64,000 nt of DNA from the NCBI RefSeq assembly GCF_000003855.2, contig NW_003101682.1, positions 559,178 through 623,177 on the forward strand, read 5' to 3'. The position numbers and the translations under genes were made by a program. Under the pieces are notes generated by a model. That model saw only the letters and a program-made list of their open reading frames with translations. It had not been told where the DNA came from and searched no databases. The first letter of the stretch is position 1; each line of letters starts with the position of its first letter. Below are positions 9,796 through 22,321 of the stretch, one piece after another. The DNA is from Blastomyces gilchristii SLH14081 (lineage: Eukaryota > Ascomycota > Eurotiomycetes > Onygenales > Ajellomycetaceae).

Positions 9796-12012
9796 GACAG
9801 GTAAACTGGCGAGCTATCTCGCGACGGGCCATTTTTTTGCATGGTGTGTATAGTAAACCCCTATACGCATCGTATCCGTGGATCCTCCCGTGCCTTTACC
9901 AATATGAACACCCCTAGCATCTCTTACAGGTAGCATCCAATAACGATCCGGCAAGCCTGCTCGCCTTCTTCTTCGCCCCGCCCCGCCCCGCCCCGCTCAA
10001 CACAGCTATTTTCGGGACCTCCTCCAACCGCATCTAACAATTTTTCGGGCCTTACCTTAATCCGCGACGATTGTCCCATTTCCACCCCTCCGACCTCTGT
10101 GTGCCTAAAGACCAGATCGCGACTGGTGGCGACGCAGCGACCTACTCTCATTGACGATGGATATCATATCTATTGAACGCTTATTTGATTGATTTTTAAA
10201 GGAAGGAAAGAAAGAAAGAGTAACAATATTAATAAGAATCCAAACACTACATTTTGTTCCTCTGGAATCTTGCTACCATTTACTTTTCCTAATTTTCCTG
10301 TTTGATGTTCAAGATAATCCTGTACGTTTAGAAGAGCGTCGCTATGGTAGGGATATGAAATAAGTACTCGTACTCCTCTACTTTAAATTTCGCAAAGCTG
10401 CAATCATTTCGACGCATAACTACTTCTGATACCCTATCAGCTTGAAAGATGTAGGTTAACACAACGGACACTCCGGGTTCAACAGAGCATTCAGATGATC
10501 AGGTGCGTCGCCTCCCCGTATCACATTACCCACTGCGGCTGGTCTTAAGAGGTTGCCAGCTTTTCAAGAACGGATAACGGGAGGACGGATGTTAAAGCAT
10601 GCACATAGTAATTGGTTACGCTGCGTAGTTGCGTCGCAGTCGAGCTCCCGCGCTAGTTAAAAACAAGCAACTATTAGCCTCGTCCTCGGGTCTTAATGCT
10701 AGCGTTAGAAGAATGTTACAGAAATGTCACGCGCGCAGAGATGAGGCCGCAAACCAGCAACTTACAGGCGTAACGGTCCTGATGAGAATGTTGCGGGGTG
10801 GAGTTACTAAATTATATATAGTAGTATACTAACTCTATTAGTACTAGTGTGTTTTGTTTGTGTCTATGTGGAATTAAGCTTATATAGGCTGCCGTAACAA
10901 GCAGACTTATTAAGGTGAAAAATCTCTGCATAACCATTGAAATACCCGTACTCTAGTAGTAAAAACCCCCCCCACCCACCAACCTTCCTCTCCCGCGAAG
11001 AGAAACGAGCAACCCACCAATATATCATGATAAATCAACTGATGTATTATCATGTTTTTGATGAATCTGCTCTGTAGCGCGCTTTTCAGCACCTTCGTGA
11101 TGAGTGTTTTTCCCAAACGACGACGTTTATCTATATCAACCGCTTCAGCCGTTGCTGTTGAAGTATTGTATTCTCCTTCTGGGATCAGATTGGCGTTATC
11201 TCTTCCTTTTCTTCTCTCGAAGTCACTATTCTATGTTTTCTTCTTGGATGTGCCGCTTTCTCTGCTGTACATATTATACCCTTTGTTTCCCTATGCTCTG
11301 TTTGATAGGCTATCTACCCGTTTCAGCTCTTTTTTGTCCTTCCAGGCACTGGAGAAGGAAGCAATTTGTAGTGGGAAATCCACGGATTTTTTCTGTCTTC
11401 TTTTCATGGCCAGCTATTGCTTTAACAAAAGTCAGTCAGTGAACTGAAGTCTGGCATGTCAAGGTTATGGTTTCTGTGGTGCACAGCACAAGCAGTGAAT
11501 TATTACTTTACACACCTGTGGACATTTTCTTTTTCCATTTCCTACTTTCGCGTTCCATGTACAGCACATGGGCCTCAAAGTGTTCTATATCAAAGTTGAT
11601 ATAGTAGATCAGCTCAAATCATCACGCAGGTGAATATATATTAGTATTCGCGTTGCTGCGGCGAGGAGTGGGATCACGTCCTGCTGGTGATGTTTCTGCT
11701 TCTCATGGGATGGAAGCTATCTGTTCTATAGAGTGATAACTGAGGCGTGTATAAAGTTGACTACGTGTTGTATTGAGCGTCGCGAGTTGCTATATTCTAC
11801 ATCCTACTCGCAGCCATCGCAACAGTAGCTGCAACCCATTCAAAATACACATCCCCGCCGCGACAGAAGCAATAATTAGAATGATTCAGATGCTTTCTAA
11901 GAAAGCAGATAGAAGAAGCAAATAAAAGAAGAGGAATAAAAAGAAAAAGAAAAAAAAGAAATGCAAAAAGTTCACACCGGAGTGCCCGCGTTTCAGGGCA
12001 GTCCGATGCTAT

Positions 12013-12051
12013 GAAAACCCCCCGATGTATTTTTTTGGGGGGGGGGTTTTC
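12013..12051. repeat. Perfect inverted repeat with C6/G10 arms
   Basis: GAAAACCCCCC (12013-12023) faces its exact complement GGGGGGTTTTC (12041-12051) across a 17 nt spacer. It could form an 11 bp hairpin; the G run is 10 long. It marks the left edge of the GC-rich patch. Confidence 0.85.
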
Positions 12052-12100
12052 CACCGTCCGGTCGGTCGTATGCGTCGGGTAGGGCCAGCGCCTTCCAGCC

Positions 12101-12212
12101 GGGTCTGGTTTGACCTGACTGGCCCCAGCCGAGTGGTGCAGTGGTGTGGCGGGGAGAGGGGAAGGCGGCTTTCGCGCCCCCAGACTCGGGTCTGGCTTGT
12201 CCTGACTAGGCC
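12101..12212. repeat. Imperfect direct repeat in GC-rich patch
   Basis: GGGTCTGGTTTGACCTGACT (12101-12120) recurs as GGGTCTGGCTTGTCCTGACT (12188-12207), 87 bp away, each followed by a GGCC-like end. The surrounding 12050-12400 is much richer in G+C and CpG than its flanks. Possibly a fragment of a mobile element, unassigned. Confidence 0.6.
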
Positions 12213-13186
12213 ACCGACCCCTCTCGTTGGAAAATAGAGCCGTATTGGGTCTTATATCCCCTCCGCGGCTGGTTTCTGCGGGAATGCCCGCCCATTTTTG
12301 GCGCGTGCTTCCCGCGCCGTGTTGCTGACCCCCTTATACTGCACTCGTCTGCCAATTCTAATCGGGAACGGCGTGCGTTCGAGCCGGGCCTTGTCTCTTT
12401 GCTTTCTTGATCCAATGTTATTTATTTTATTCTACGGACTGCGCTCTGTTTGCACTCCCTTTCTTCTTTGGTCTTTAGTCATCTTTTCTTCCATGCGTTA
12501 ATTTTATGGCTTGTTTGTTTTCACATCCGCCCCTGAACCACGAGCTCTCACACTCACCTCACTCCCAGCAATCCAATCTCCACGAGAAGGGCTTCTTTCT
12601 CTGCCTACAGGGCGTCTCGTCATGTCCCGCTGAAAACGGCGCCTTCTCTCCACGGACCACTGGACAGCGATCCATCTGGTTGCCCAGTCACTTTCGTGTC
12701 TCCTGTTCTTTGGAATGTTTGCCGCTGGTATCCCTACAGCAGATGCTGGGTGTTCTTGCGTTCTTCAGGCAAGAATACCTCAACTTGACATTCTCTGGTC
12801 TGGTGATTTAATCTTGCTACTTGTATACTTAATATCTTCTTTGAGGCTTGAGAAGCTCTTTATCATGAAATCTTTCACAATCATGATTTCTCCATTGTAT
12901 GCTGCCTGCACAAACATCCTGCCAACACCAGCATGTATGAGTTCATTGCCGCATTCTTATTTCTTCTTCATTCTCATTGTGGGCATGATTAACCGCATGG
13001 CTGTCATTTATATTTATCTGATTTCTTGTATTGTCTTCTCTTCTCTTTTCTTCTCTTCTTGGACTATTCTCTTCAGCTGATTTCTGGCATAGATCCGTCC
13101 ATACGGCCAATTTTGAATATCAAGACTGCGATTTCTCATCGGTCATTTCAGGATCTACAAACGGCACCACTGTTACTAGAACCATC

Positions 13187-13882
13187 ATGGCATCCTCCAG
13201 TAAGGTAGAAGCTGGTGTTGGGGATGAATTTGCACCTTTTACCGAGAAACATGCTGAGGTCGAAGGAGCATTGCCTGCTTTCGAACCAAACCTCTCAAAT
13301 GTGAATGTAAGTCGACTCGGACTCTTTTAACCATCTACATCACTAACAAAAGACTTGTCTTAGGATCTCAAAGTCGAAGAGGGTTTTCTCAATGACCTTA
13401 GCATCGCTGTTCCTAGCACCGCTGCAACCACGCACAACAACAACAACACCGTGGAAGCGGAAAACGCGGTCCCCGCCAACGACAACGACGAGCAGGAGGA
13501 ACTGGAGACCAACAACGACAGCGGCGACGACGAAGAAGCCCCCTCCATCGCCTCAACCACCAACAGCACCACATCCAGCGCGTCCACAGACATTTCCCCC
13601 TCCACCCAGGTCCAGATGGCCCTCCTCGCCAGCCACGTGCGCTGCACCCTGAACGAAATCGTCGCTGCAGAAAACAGCCTCGCTACCGTGGCCGCCCACG
13701 AGGTCGCGGAGACCGCGGAGAACCTGGAGCAGACCACTACGCGCATTCTGGCCTTGTACATGTCCGTCTGCGACTTGTTTGAGGAAGGCGGGCTGGAGAG
13801 GTATGGCGGGTATGAGATGGCTGCTACGATTCGGGCGACTATTGCGGAATATCCGACTATTCGAGGGCGGTGTGGGATTTAA
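13187..13882 (+). CDS. Hypothetical acidic protein, one intron
   Basis: Two exons: 13187-13306 and 13364-13882, 212 aa. The 57 nt intron has donor GTAAGT, branch-like CTAAC and a TAG acceptor, and phase is kept. I do not recognise the family. Residues ~1-45 are mixed charged, ~50-115 are a disordered Asn/Thr/Ser/Glu/Asp-rich stretch, and ~120-200 look like a helical bundle (VQMALLASHVRCTLNEIVAA, HEVAETAENLEQTT). There is no signal peptide or membrane segment. G/C-ending codons in exon 2 differ from the flanking DNA, supporting real coding. Confidence 0.75.
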
Positions 13883-14837
13883 GGGGGTTCGTGTATGACC
13901 AGGGATTTTACATGTCCGTTAAGGCAAGGAGGATGAGCGTGTACAGACAGGGTGGGAGAGAGCTTATCGCTGAGACTCTATGTATTTACGTGAGATGGAT
14001 TTCGAATGGCTTGGTTTGAACATTAAGGGATTTTTTTTTACGTTCATTGACTTTGTGTACCTACCTTTCTAAATAAATTTGGCTATCTTCTGCCACCGGT
14101 TGAGTAAAGTAGTATGTTCCCTGTGCTCCTTGTTTTCCTCTCTCTAAGGCGATGGATGGTATTTGTAGCTTCAGATTACAATGAGAAGTAAAAGTACGTA
14201 GTAGTAAGAGGTGCTTTTAATCTCCCCTGAATAATGCTTTAATGCAAACTCCATGGCGATCCATCGCGCCTTGGCCATGGGCGCTTCACGCGACTGAGCA
14301 TTTTCCCCTCTATATAAATAGAGGAGAATCAAACAAAATGCTGATGTACGCATCTAAACCTCTCTCCATCTAACAATTTGAAAATTTGAAGTAATTGAAT
14401 TAGATATTGGAGCTTCAAAGAGCTAATCATAACACTGGAACTTACAGGCCAATTCCCAGCCGCAAGAGGATTCAACTGCATTGTTGTTCTACATCTCGAT
14501 GACGGAAGTGCACTGCACCACCACCACCAAGCACCCACCGCTAATATACATTATTATATGTCATGGAATTCTCACGCCCGGTTGAGATATCGGCATATAG
14601 ATTCATCCGTGCTTACTCTGTGCGGAGAAACATGATCGCAGAGGGAGAGAGAGGTTGAAACCTGATAGATGCACGGACCAGCCAGAGACTTGATCACATG
14701 ATTTTGCAGGCCTTGGCATGTCGGAAACGGGAATAACCTAATTCCGGCCGCATCTAGGCAACGATGACACTAACGAGGCATTTGACAATAACGATGCAAC
14801 AACCCAACCCAGCGGCTAGAATAATATCTATTTCTGA
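13883..14837. other. Intergenic region
   Basis: 3' flank of the previous gene, then DNA with no supportable ORF. CTGAC near 14834, a C/T tract and CAG at 14878-14880 look like a 3' splice site for the kinase-like gene. Confidence 0.4.
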
Positions 14838-15709
14838 CCTCATGCCCCCCTACTCTACTCCAATCTGCCGCTGGGCCCAGAGGGCACTATCTATGAGAAG
14901 GAGAAAGGATTTGACGACAGTCTGAAAATTGAGATTGACCCTAAAAAGACCAGGTTCATCAAGGAACTAAAAATGTCAGAAGCCTCGTCTATCTTCCACG
15001 TATACTATGATGGCAAGCCCCGCGTTTTGAAAGTTGTATGTGGCTCATTGCCATCACTTTCTTATACATGTACATGCTGTTTCCTGTCTGACCAACATTC
15101 AGTTCCACATCAATAAAGACCCAGGCTACGCTGATGATGGTGTACGTGATCTGAATCACGCTCGCTGCGAAATCCGAGCTTACTGTCGTCTCAAACACCA
15201 TGGCGTATGTGACCGGGGCTTCGTGCCGCAATTTTACGGCTACACGCTATCCCTGGACCCTGCTGTCTTTACTCCTCATTTGAATGTCTTTCAGCGCGAT
15301 GCTCATCTCCCATATGCAGTTGTGATTGAATACCTGCCTAATCCTATGGAGATGAATTGCGTCACTTACAGTCAAGAACGAATGGCCAAGGCAGTCACCA
15401 GCATTCAGCAGGTTCATTCAGCTTTGATTGAGCTTAATGACCCTTACCCCAGGAACATTATGATCGTCCCTGGGGATTTGGAAAGGGTTATGTGGATAGA
15501 CTTTGATGTTGCTATCACTTATCCTGACATCACCTACATTGGGATCAGAGAACGTAGATGGATCGAGATTGAAGCTAGATGTGTTGAGGACTTTGGGATA
15601 TCTCTGGTTAGTATCTTAGAACTGTTGCTACCTAATTCCTCAACACTAATGACATTTTCAGGCAAAGGACCAGAAACAGGGCCTCAAACCGAACACAAAA
15701 TATTACTAG
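14838..15709 (+). CDS. Fungal protein-kinase-like protein, 5' end unresolved
   Basis: Exons: ..-15035, 15103-15606 and 15662-15709 (about 240 codons visible). Both introns have GT..AG ends and keep phase. The kinase-fold traits of a fungus-specific family are visible: a conserved N-terminal stretch (GTIYEKEKGFDD, KKTRFIKEL), CEIRAYCRL, the hinge-like IEYLP, the catalytic-loop equivalent NDPYPRNIMIV (Asp and Asn kept, usual His replaced by Leu) and WIDFD for the DFG motif. There is no glycine-rich loop. The first exon's frame has a stop at 14835 and no ATG until 14973, which would cut off conserved sequence; a splice acceptor ending at 14880 may mean an unseen upstream exon, or the 5' end is decayed. 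Substrate unknown. Confidence 0.65.
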
Positions 15710-16195
15710 GGCGGCAGTTCTGATGCTCATAAATATGTGAGAGAGAGAAGAGGAAAAGAAAAACAAGCTTCATAACCCCATTTTATTCCTTTGGCATCCC
15801 AACGTGTCACACAACCTGAGCCCCCCGCTATACCCCAGAGGTTGCCCGTCACCTACCACCCTCAATACCCCAATATACCACGCTATACCCTATTAAAGCT
15901 GCTAGTCGTCATCCGCCGCCCTTAACATCCCAAGATACCAAAGCCCTAGAAGAATGGTAAGACGTCCGGGTCCTGCTACTTCCCCTGGTATCACTCATGC
16001 TACCAACAGGTTGCCATTGACATCAAGTCTCTCAATAGGGACCAGTATCAGTGAGTACAAAAGCCATACCGCAGGTTGTGCGGTTTCATGTAAAAAATTG
16101 ACTTGTGACAGCACCTGAGCATACTTCATACAACCTATCCATTTTCTACTATTTCCAGTCAGAACTCTATTTCCATGACATCTTCAGATCTCCCG
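15710..16195. other. Spacer with short CCC-rich echoes
   Basis: No gene seen. Phrases like CAATACCCCAATATACCACG and AACATCCCAAGATACCA repeat loosely between 15800 and 15950. Confidence 0.4.
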
Positions 16196-16841
16196 AGCAG
16201 CAATTTGCAAGGAACTGAGTGCACTGCCAGCTTGAAAAAGGGCAATATCAGATCAGAAATTATTGATAATCTAGGCTACACCACCTATGCCAATTTTGAG
16301 ATTAGTAAGATGTAGAGTTGTAAGCTAAGATGCTTATTTCTATAGAAATAGTTAACTATTAATTCTATGAATTAATGACTGAATTTTTTTTGATATCTAT
16401 ATCTCTATATAAATATTAATAAACCTTGTAATATTCTGAATATTAGGCTTCAAAATGTCGAGAGAGAATAGAGTATATAAATCTCTTAAATTAATATTAA
16501 TAATAACTGAAGAATGTTGAAGAAACTATATAGATTTGAATTTAATACTTTCTAAAGATGAAATAAATATCAGAGATGAACTGATAGATTATTTTTTTTA
16601 TATCTATTTTTATACCATCTAATAAAATAATTAAGTCAATTTGATTTAGAAGAGATATTAGAGAATTGAAAATCATCTATAGAAGTTATATTTCTCTCTC
16701 AAGAAGTCAGAGCTGAAGTCAGGGAGAGGCAGATCAGAGAAGAGTCACATAATAAATCAGATTGAAGTATGAGAAATTACTGATTGATACTTCTGAACTA
16801 ACAGCTTAGTTGTTACAACTAATGATATTGTGTGCTAATTG
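16196..16841. other. CpG-depleted AT-rich block
   Basis: One CpG (near 16459) in about 645 bp. TA-rich with runs such as TATATCTATTTTTATA and no open frame. It resembles the block at 6070-6898 and is probably another heavily mutated repeat relic. Edges are fairly sharp. Confidence 0.6.
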
Positions 16842-19396
16842 CGTCCTCACACCCAGACAAGGGGATACTGGGTTGTAGCTTTTGCAGTATCGCGGAAGGT
16901 AGAGTATATGGGATGAACATGAACGGTGCGCGTTGTAATTCGGTCAATAATCGCCGCTGAATCCTCATTGAAAAATAAAGAAAAGAAGAGAGAAAAAGAA
17001 AACAGAAAAAGAAAAAAAAAAAAAAAAAAAAGGAAGGCTCGCATACGAGGCGCAAGGGGGGATATCATATCTGATATTGATATGCTCCTCTTCAAAAGAG
17101 TTTCCATCTCATACCTGGAATCTGGAAAGGGAAAAAAGAAGTAGCTCAACACATGCTATCTACTATCTAACCCCTTTCTCATGAAACAAAAGACAAATGT
17201 ATAAAATCTTCAAACCGCACATGTTCCCCTTGCTCGTTGCCATAGGCTCGCTCAGCTCGCTCGGGGGAAGTTGGAAGTTGCAGGGGGGGAATATGAATGT
17301 TTATCCCCGACTCAACGGCGGCGATCTGAGATCTAACGTTACCGGATCGCCCACAACTAGTTGAAAATTCGCGCAGGCGAGAGTCGAGGTCGAGACTTGT
17401 GGATGAAAAGCTTTCAGACTATTGATGGAGTTACATCCATTCTCTGGGAAGTTTCCACTAGAACGAGTCAAAAAGAAAAAGGGACAGATCGAAACTCAAT
17501 GAATGACCGCTAACGGGACCTAGTGCCGTTTGGCAACCATCCCATCCCATCCCAGACCAGACCAGACCAGACCAGACGGATTCGAAATTTATTTGAAAAC
17601 CAGCGGCATGCCATTTATTTTCTCAACATGGTAGTTGCAGCAGCAGGACTGAGGGAGAGGGTTTGCACGAACAACGAATCTTCCTCCAGAAGCGTCCGGG
17701 CAAATCGTTGTATGTACAGTACATGTACAGTAAGTACACAGCGTACACAGGCTGAAAGGCAATTAGTGCCTCTCTTTTTGAGCTCTGCCCCGCCAGCCAG
17801 GTCGACATATATCTAGGGCCTTGACTAGAAATGAGGGGGAAGATTCTGGCCGGTTCAGCATGGCCACTTATTAAAATCCGGCACGTCAAAGGCTTAGACA
17901 CCCATGCACTTGAAGGCTGCTCGCTTGGATTTTCAAGAATATCCTGCAGATTTACTCCATAGGCCGTTTGAAGATTATTTAGCTCGTGGGGCCGTTGTGG
18001 TGGTGGGGTTGGAGGAGTTTTTAGGGACCAGCAGCAGCAAAAGCGCGCGCATGTCGACCAGAGTCGTCTGAACTCCGAACGCGATGCATCGTTGAAGCGC
18101 ATTAATTAATATGACCAAGAGCGAAATTCCTGTTTATGCAGAAATCAAGAAATTACCCAGTTCGGTGGATTTCTGAGCCACACCGGCTTTCCACAATCAA
18201 GCTCATCCTCCGCACGAAAGTTTTAGGGCTTGAGCTGCAGCTGTGCTGGAATTCAGGAAATGGCATGGGATGATGGATCCAAAAATGCTGGAATCCCTCA
18301 ACCTGTACGACTGGTTCGTTTGAAGCTTGAGAGATGCATCCATGGGTGTATTGTATGTACCGAGTTTTCCATAGCTTTATAAGATAGATACATCTTTGGT
18401 AACTGCTTTCTCTTTACGCTCAAGTTTGGCAGAAGGGAGGTGTGTGCTGCGACTATTATTCTAAATATGTGTGGTTGGTTCTCTGCATGGCATGGTTGCA
18501 AGCAGGGAAGTCTAATCCGTACACATCATTTTAGCAACAGGGAAAAGATAGAACCATGGGCTTTATATTTAGCAATCGCCTTGAAAAAGCCGTTTTCTAC
18601 CCATCTCGACGCTCGTGGCTGGCACTCTTGAATCTCACCCCCCCCCTCGATAGGGAGTTGTATTATTTTAGCTCAAACATTGTCTGCACCTATTACTAAA
18701 TAACTACTTACTCCATCCACGTTACAGAAATTGATTTGTAGTGTACTGTACTGGTGACCCCTCGACGACCTATTTAGGCCCTTAGATGTCACGTATGCTA
18801 TGAAGGCCACTATTTTGTAGGCCCATGACACAGAGCACAAGTGGATATTCTCTTGATCTCACAGGCCAACCAGCAAAGCTGTTTTGTTGTATATGAGCTG
18901 CAATCTGTCAACGGGAGCACTTAAGACACGGCGGCTAACGGCCAGTGGGAAAACAGGTTCAACAGGTTCAACAGGTTTAGCTTAACAACGCATGTAAACT
19001 GCTTTGCTTTTTTAACTGACCAGTCCGGTTCGCGGTCTGGAAATGGGGCTTATGTTCCAGCTTGATAGCTGTCTCCTCCAGCCTTCGATGGGCGGTGATA
19101 GAATTATCCCTCACGCGCTCCCTTCTTTTTTTTTTTCCCTCGATTTTTTCTTGATTTCCCCCTTCTTTTCCCTCTCTTTTTAATGACCGACATTCCTTCT
19201 GCACAGTGCTTCATTCCTTTTTCATTATTGTTCGATCATTGTTTGTTGTTTATGTTGAAAGCTTCCGAATTCGCTCCTTAGCTGTTGCTGTCCATGCATG
19301 GCTCACTCACACTCTCTCTTTACCTGCCTCATCCCCCTTCTGCTGCTTCGCGCAATAGATAGCCCCAAGCAATAGCATCACTCTACTCACTACACG
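16842..19396. other. Gene-poor spacer
   Basis: No gene can be supported. A minus-strand ATG frame (17623-18102, 159 aa) is open but has no recognisable domain and includes repeat-like and homopolymer sequence. Poly-A (about 17013-17031) and (CCAGA)n tracts are present. The end holds the CT-rich leader of the next gene. Confidence 0.45.
17541..17578. repeat. Short tandem repeats (CATCC)n and (CCAGA)n
   Basis: Consecutive CATCC and CCAGA pentamers, about 38 bp. Confidence 0.85.
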
Positions 19397-20486
19397 ATGG
19401 ATTACCACCCGGATGATTTCTACTCGCTACCACCCGCTCTGAGGCGCAAAGTAAGCCCTTTTTTTTTTTTTTTCTTGGTTTGTTTCGTGCTCATATTTTT
19501 TTGCCTGAATTTCTACACTGTGGTCCTTTGTTGCTCGCGGTTTCAAATGCAGGATTTGCTTCGCTCTCCATGCAGCGGACGTACAGCATATCACTCCCTC
19601 ACCGTTATTTTGCTACTGCATTTTACCGGCGGTTAAATCTCACAGCTGGGACCGAAACCCCTCGTCCATGAGCAACCCAAAGCAGATGTGAAATCTGTCT
19701 GAGGGTTTTGCGAACCGTTTCACAGCACGGGGGATGGAGTGTTCTCTGCAGCTGTCATCTTCCCTTTTTATTCTTATTTTGAGACACAGAGCAAGCCGTT
19801 ACGAAATGTTTGCTACGACAAATATTTCTACGATTCTTTTCACATCACTCAAAGGTGCGAGACGTCATAAATTATCTCTACCGCTGATCAGCATCGGCCT
19901 TGGTGGCGACAGTTAGGGGCTGGGCGCTATGCAAGGGCGGTGTTGTCCCTCTGTTGGCTGGGCTGTTGCCAATTCGTCGCGCTCCATTCCAACCCTGTAA
20001 CGATCGAGAGACTCCGCTCCTGACTGGCTTAACCCAAGCCCCAGCGTGAATGAATGGGATGATTTGTGTTGCGCTGGGCCCGTTTTTCTTTGGCCTTCTT
20101 GCCCCTCACGCTATCGCTCGAGTGGTGCGTTGTTTAGCTCGAGACTAGTTATGCCGGTGACCAGACTGTCGACAGGTCAGGTCAGCGTCATGAACTTCTG
20201 TTGGACGAGCCCAGAAGTTTGCCAGTAATTGATGCTTGATCACTGTGTGTGCGATTTGGCAGCTGGCAACTGGTCATTGTTTCACGGTCAAGATGATCGT
20301 TCGTGGCGTGGATGGAACCCCGCTTGAGTGACCAGTCTTGCTGGCCTGGGGTTGAATATTTTGCAAAAAATATTGCATAACTATTTTGGCTTCTCGAAAT
20401 GACTGCCCCTAGTGGCCAGGGGCTCTGAATTATTGGCGGCGCCTGGATTTCGATTGGCTCTGACGCTTGTCTGGGAAGCACATGTC

Positions 20487-20529
<43 letters not shown>

Positions 20530-22321
20530 TTCTTGCAGTTCTTTTTGAAAACGGCCGCAACTTTGAGGACCTTCCAGGGGACGAAGGGGCCTTTCGCTGA
20601 CTGACCATTCATTCGCTAAAATCCAATAGTTATTTTCTAATTTAGAACGATTTCGCCTGGAACAATTACGACTTACCCAGCTGGCCTACGACGATGGCCG
20701 AAGCAACCGCCCCCATCCGTTCGACGACCTCTCATTATTATCCGGCATATCAAACGCTAGACCCAGGACCCCGACAACGCCGACCCGTAAGTTTCCCCCT
20801 AGTAGCAGCGATGGTTGGCGTCTCGTCTCCCCCTTCTTCCCTTCCCCTTCCCGACATTTACCCCATTCGGTGATCCTGGGCGTTGAGCTTGACCCCCACA
20901 GCTTTTCGCCTGGCTCCAAGGACCCCTAAATAATAACACCATACAACCCAGGGAAACCACTTCTGAAAGAAAACCGACCATTTCACCGGCTCCGCAAAGC
21001 AAAATCGGTGCGGATTGCTTATCTCGCCGCTCAAGCCGACTCGGACTGGTTTCGCTCGTTACCATCCAAGGTCCAACAACAACATTTTAGTCGAGAAGAA
21101 CGAGTTCGGCTTGGGGGCTGGCGCAGCAGCATTATTTTCGACTCAGCGGACAGAGCACTGTACAAACTCGGCCACCAAGCAAAAAAGTCCTTGGAATCAA
21201 TCTGCTCTCTACCCACCAGTGCCAATTTCTCATTTTCCGATTCCATGGCGTCATCCGCGCGAGCTGTTGACTCTGCCATTGGCCTCGACGACAGCTTGTA
21301 CGATAGTTTCCGCTGGTTAGATGAAGAGGAGGAAATTGACCTTAGTCTTGGTGACTACCACACTCATATAACGGATGCCAACAGGCACAGATCGGCGCCT
21401 TCGTCGCGGTCCTCTGGCCTGCGGTTGCAGCGTCGACCACCCTCTTTGCGCCAACAGCCCTCTTTTCGTCGAACATTGTCATTCAGTTCCACAACCCGTG
21501 GCCAAAACAGCATATCGAGCAAAATCCCTTCTACTAGCCAATCTTCCACCGTCCCTTCGTCCTTCATAAGCTCTACTCCGTCGACTATTCACAAACGTTC
21601 ATTCTCTCGCCCCAAATCCAGCGTACCCATCCTGCGACATATATCTCAAGGGTCCCTCTCTTCTCTTGATAGTCCCGCACAATACTACCAAGATCCAGAA
21701 GCCCGTCTGAAGCTACGAGTGTACCTCGCATCCCCACAGAAATTCGACGAAGCGATCGAATTCGGATTCCCATCCCTCGATAACAAGGAGAACATTCATC
21801 CTCCTCGCCTATCACTTGAGCCACGGACAACCCTCGAATCCGCCCGAACCTTCCTGGAGGACGCCAGCACCGTTGAGTTCCCAGACATCATCCATGAGGA
21901 TGGGGATCTGGTCGACTTCTCCATGGACTCCCCAACCCTCCCTTCCCCGAATTCCCACCATACCAAATCTCCCACCACAACAAGCGGCACTGCCTCACCA
22001 TCCCCCCGCATATCACACAGTAGGAAGTTCAGTGTCGAAAAATCCACCCCACAAAGATCTATACAACCCATCCCGCTTGGCTATGCCCAAAATACACCTG
22101 GCAACCGCGAGATGACGCTAAAAATGACCCTTACAAGGCCTGACTTGCGCACGGCGGACTCAGCTGGGAACGTGTCACACAGCATTCCGGATCTTGATGA
22201 TCCATTGCGGTTGGCCGAACTTCCAGCGGTAGATGAAAACCACCCAATCTGGAATGCGCCAGCCGAAGACACGAATATGGTGAAGAAGATGTGGCGCAAG
22301 CTCCGGAAGCGGCGCGGTTGA
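19397..22321 (+). CDS. Conserved fungal protein (LPPALRRK...REERV type), function unknown
   Basis: Three exons: 19397-19450, 20630-20786 and 20952-22321, 526 aa, all phases consistent. I recognise the pattern of a conserved Eurotiomycete protein of unknown function: exon 1 gives YSLPPALRRK, exon 2 continues LFSNLERFRLEQLRLTQ, and exon 3 has AAQADSDWFRSLPSKVQQQH then REERVRLGGWRSSIIFDSAD. The rest (about 180-510) is disordered and Ser/Pro/Thr-rich, with a basic C-terminus (KKMWRKLRKRRG). There is no signal or membrane segment. Exon 3 is open upstream only to 20929, with no ATG before the splice site, which supports the join. Intron 1 is 1,179 nt, far longer than any other here, and carries a 37 nt T run; an alternative first exon cannot be excluded. 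Confidence 0.82.
20491..20527. repeat. T37 homopolymer in intron
   Basis: 37 consecutive T inside the long first intron of the 19397 gene; length may be unreliable after sequencing. Confidence 0.9.

Larger units (their letters stand above)
9796..13186. other. Long intergenic region
   Basis: About 3.4 kb with no supportable gene. Frames such as the hydrophobic one at 11052-11447 are made of T-rich low-complexity sequence. It includes an AG-rich tract (about 11900-11960), a perfect inverted repeat (12013-12051) and a GC-rich patch with a direct repeat (12101-12212). The final ~300 bp are CT-rich and probably lead into the next gene. Confidence 0.5.

Noticed and set aside
11052..11447. 131-codon hydrophobic plus-strand frame that looks like a membrane protein
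   Set aside because: Hydrophobicity follows from T-rich DNA (many Phe/Leu/Ser codons) in several frames; typical of a false frame.
17623..18102. 159-codon minus-strand ATG frame
   Set aside because: Mixed low-complexity sequence, no recognisable motif, no promoter or intron signals.
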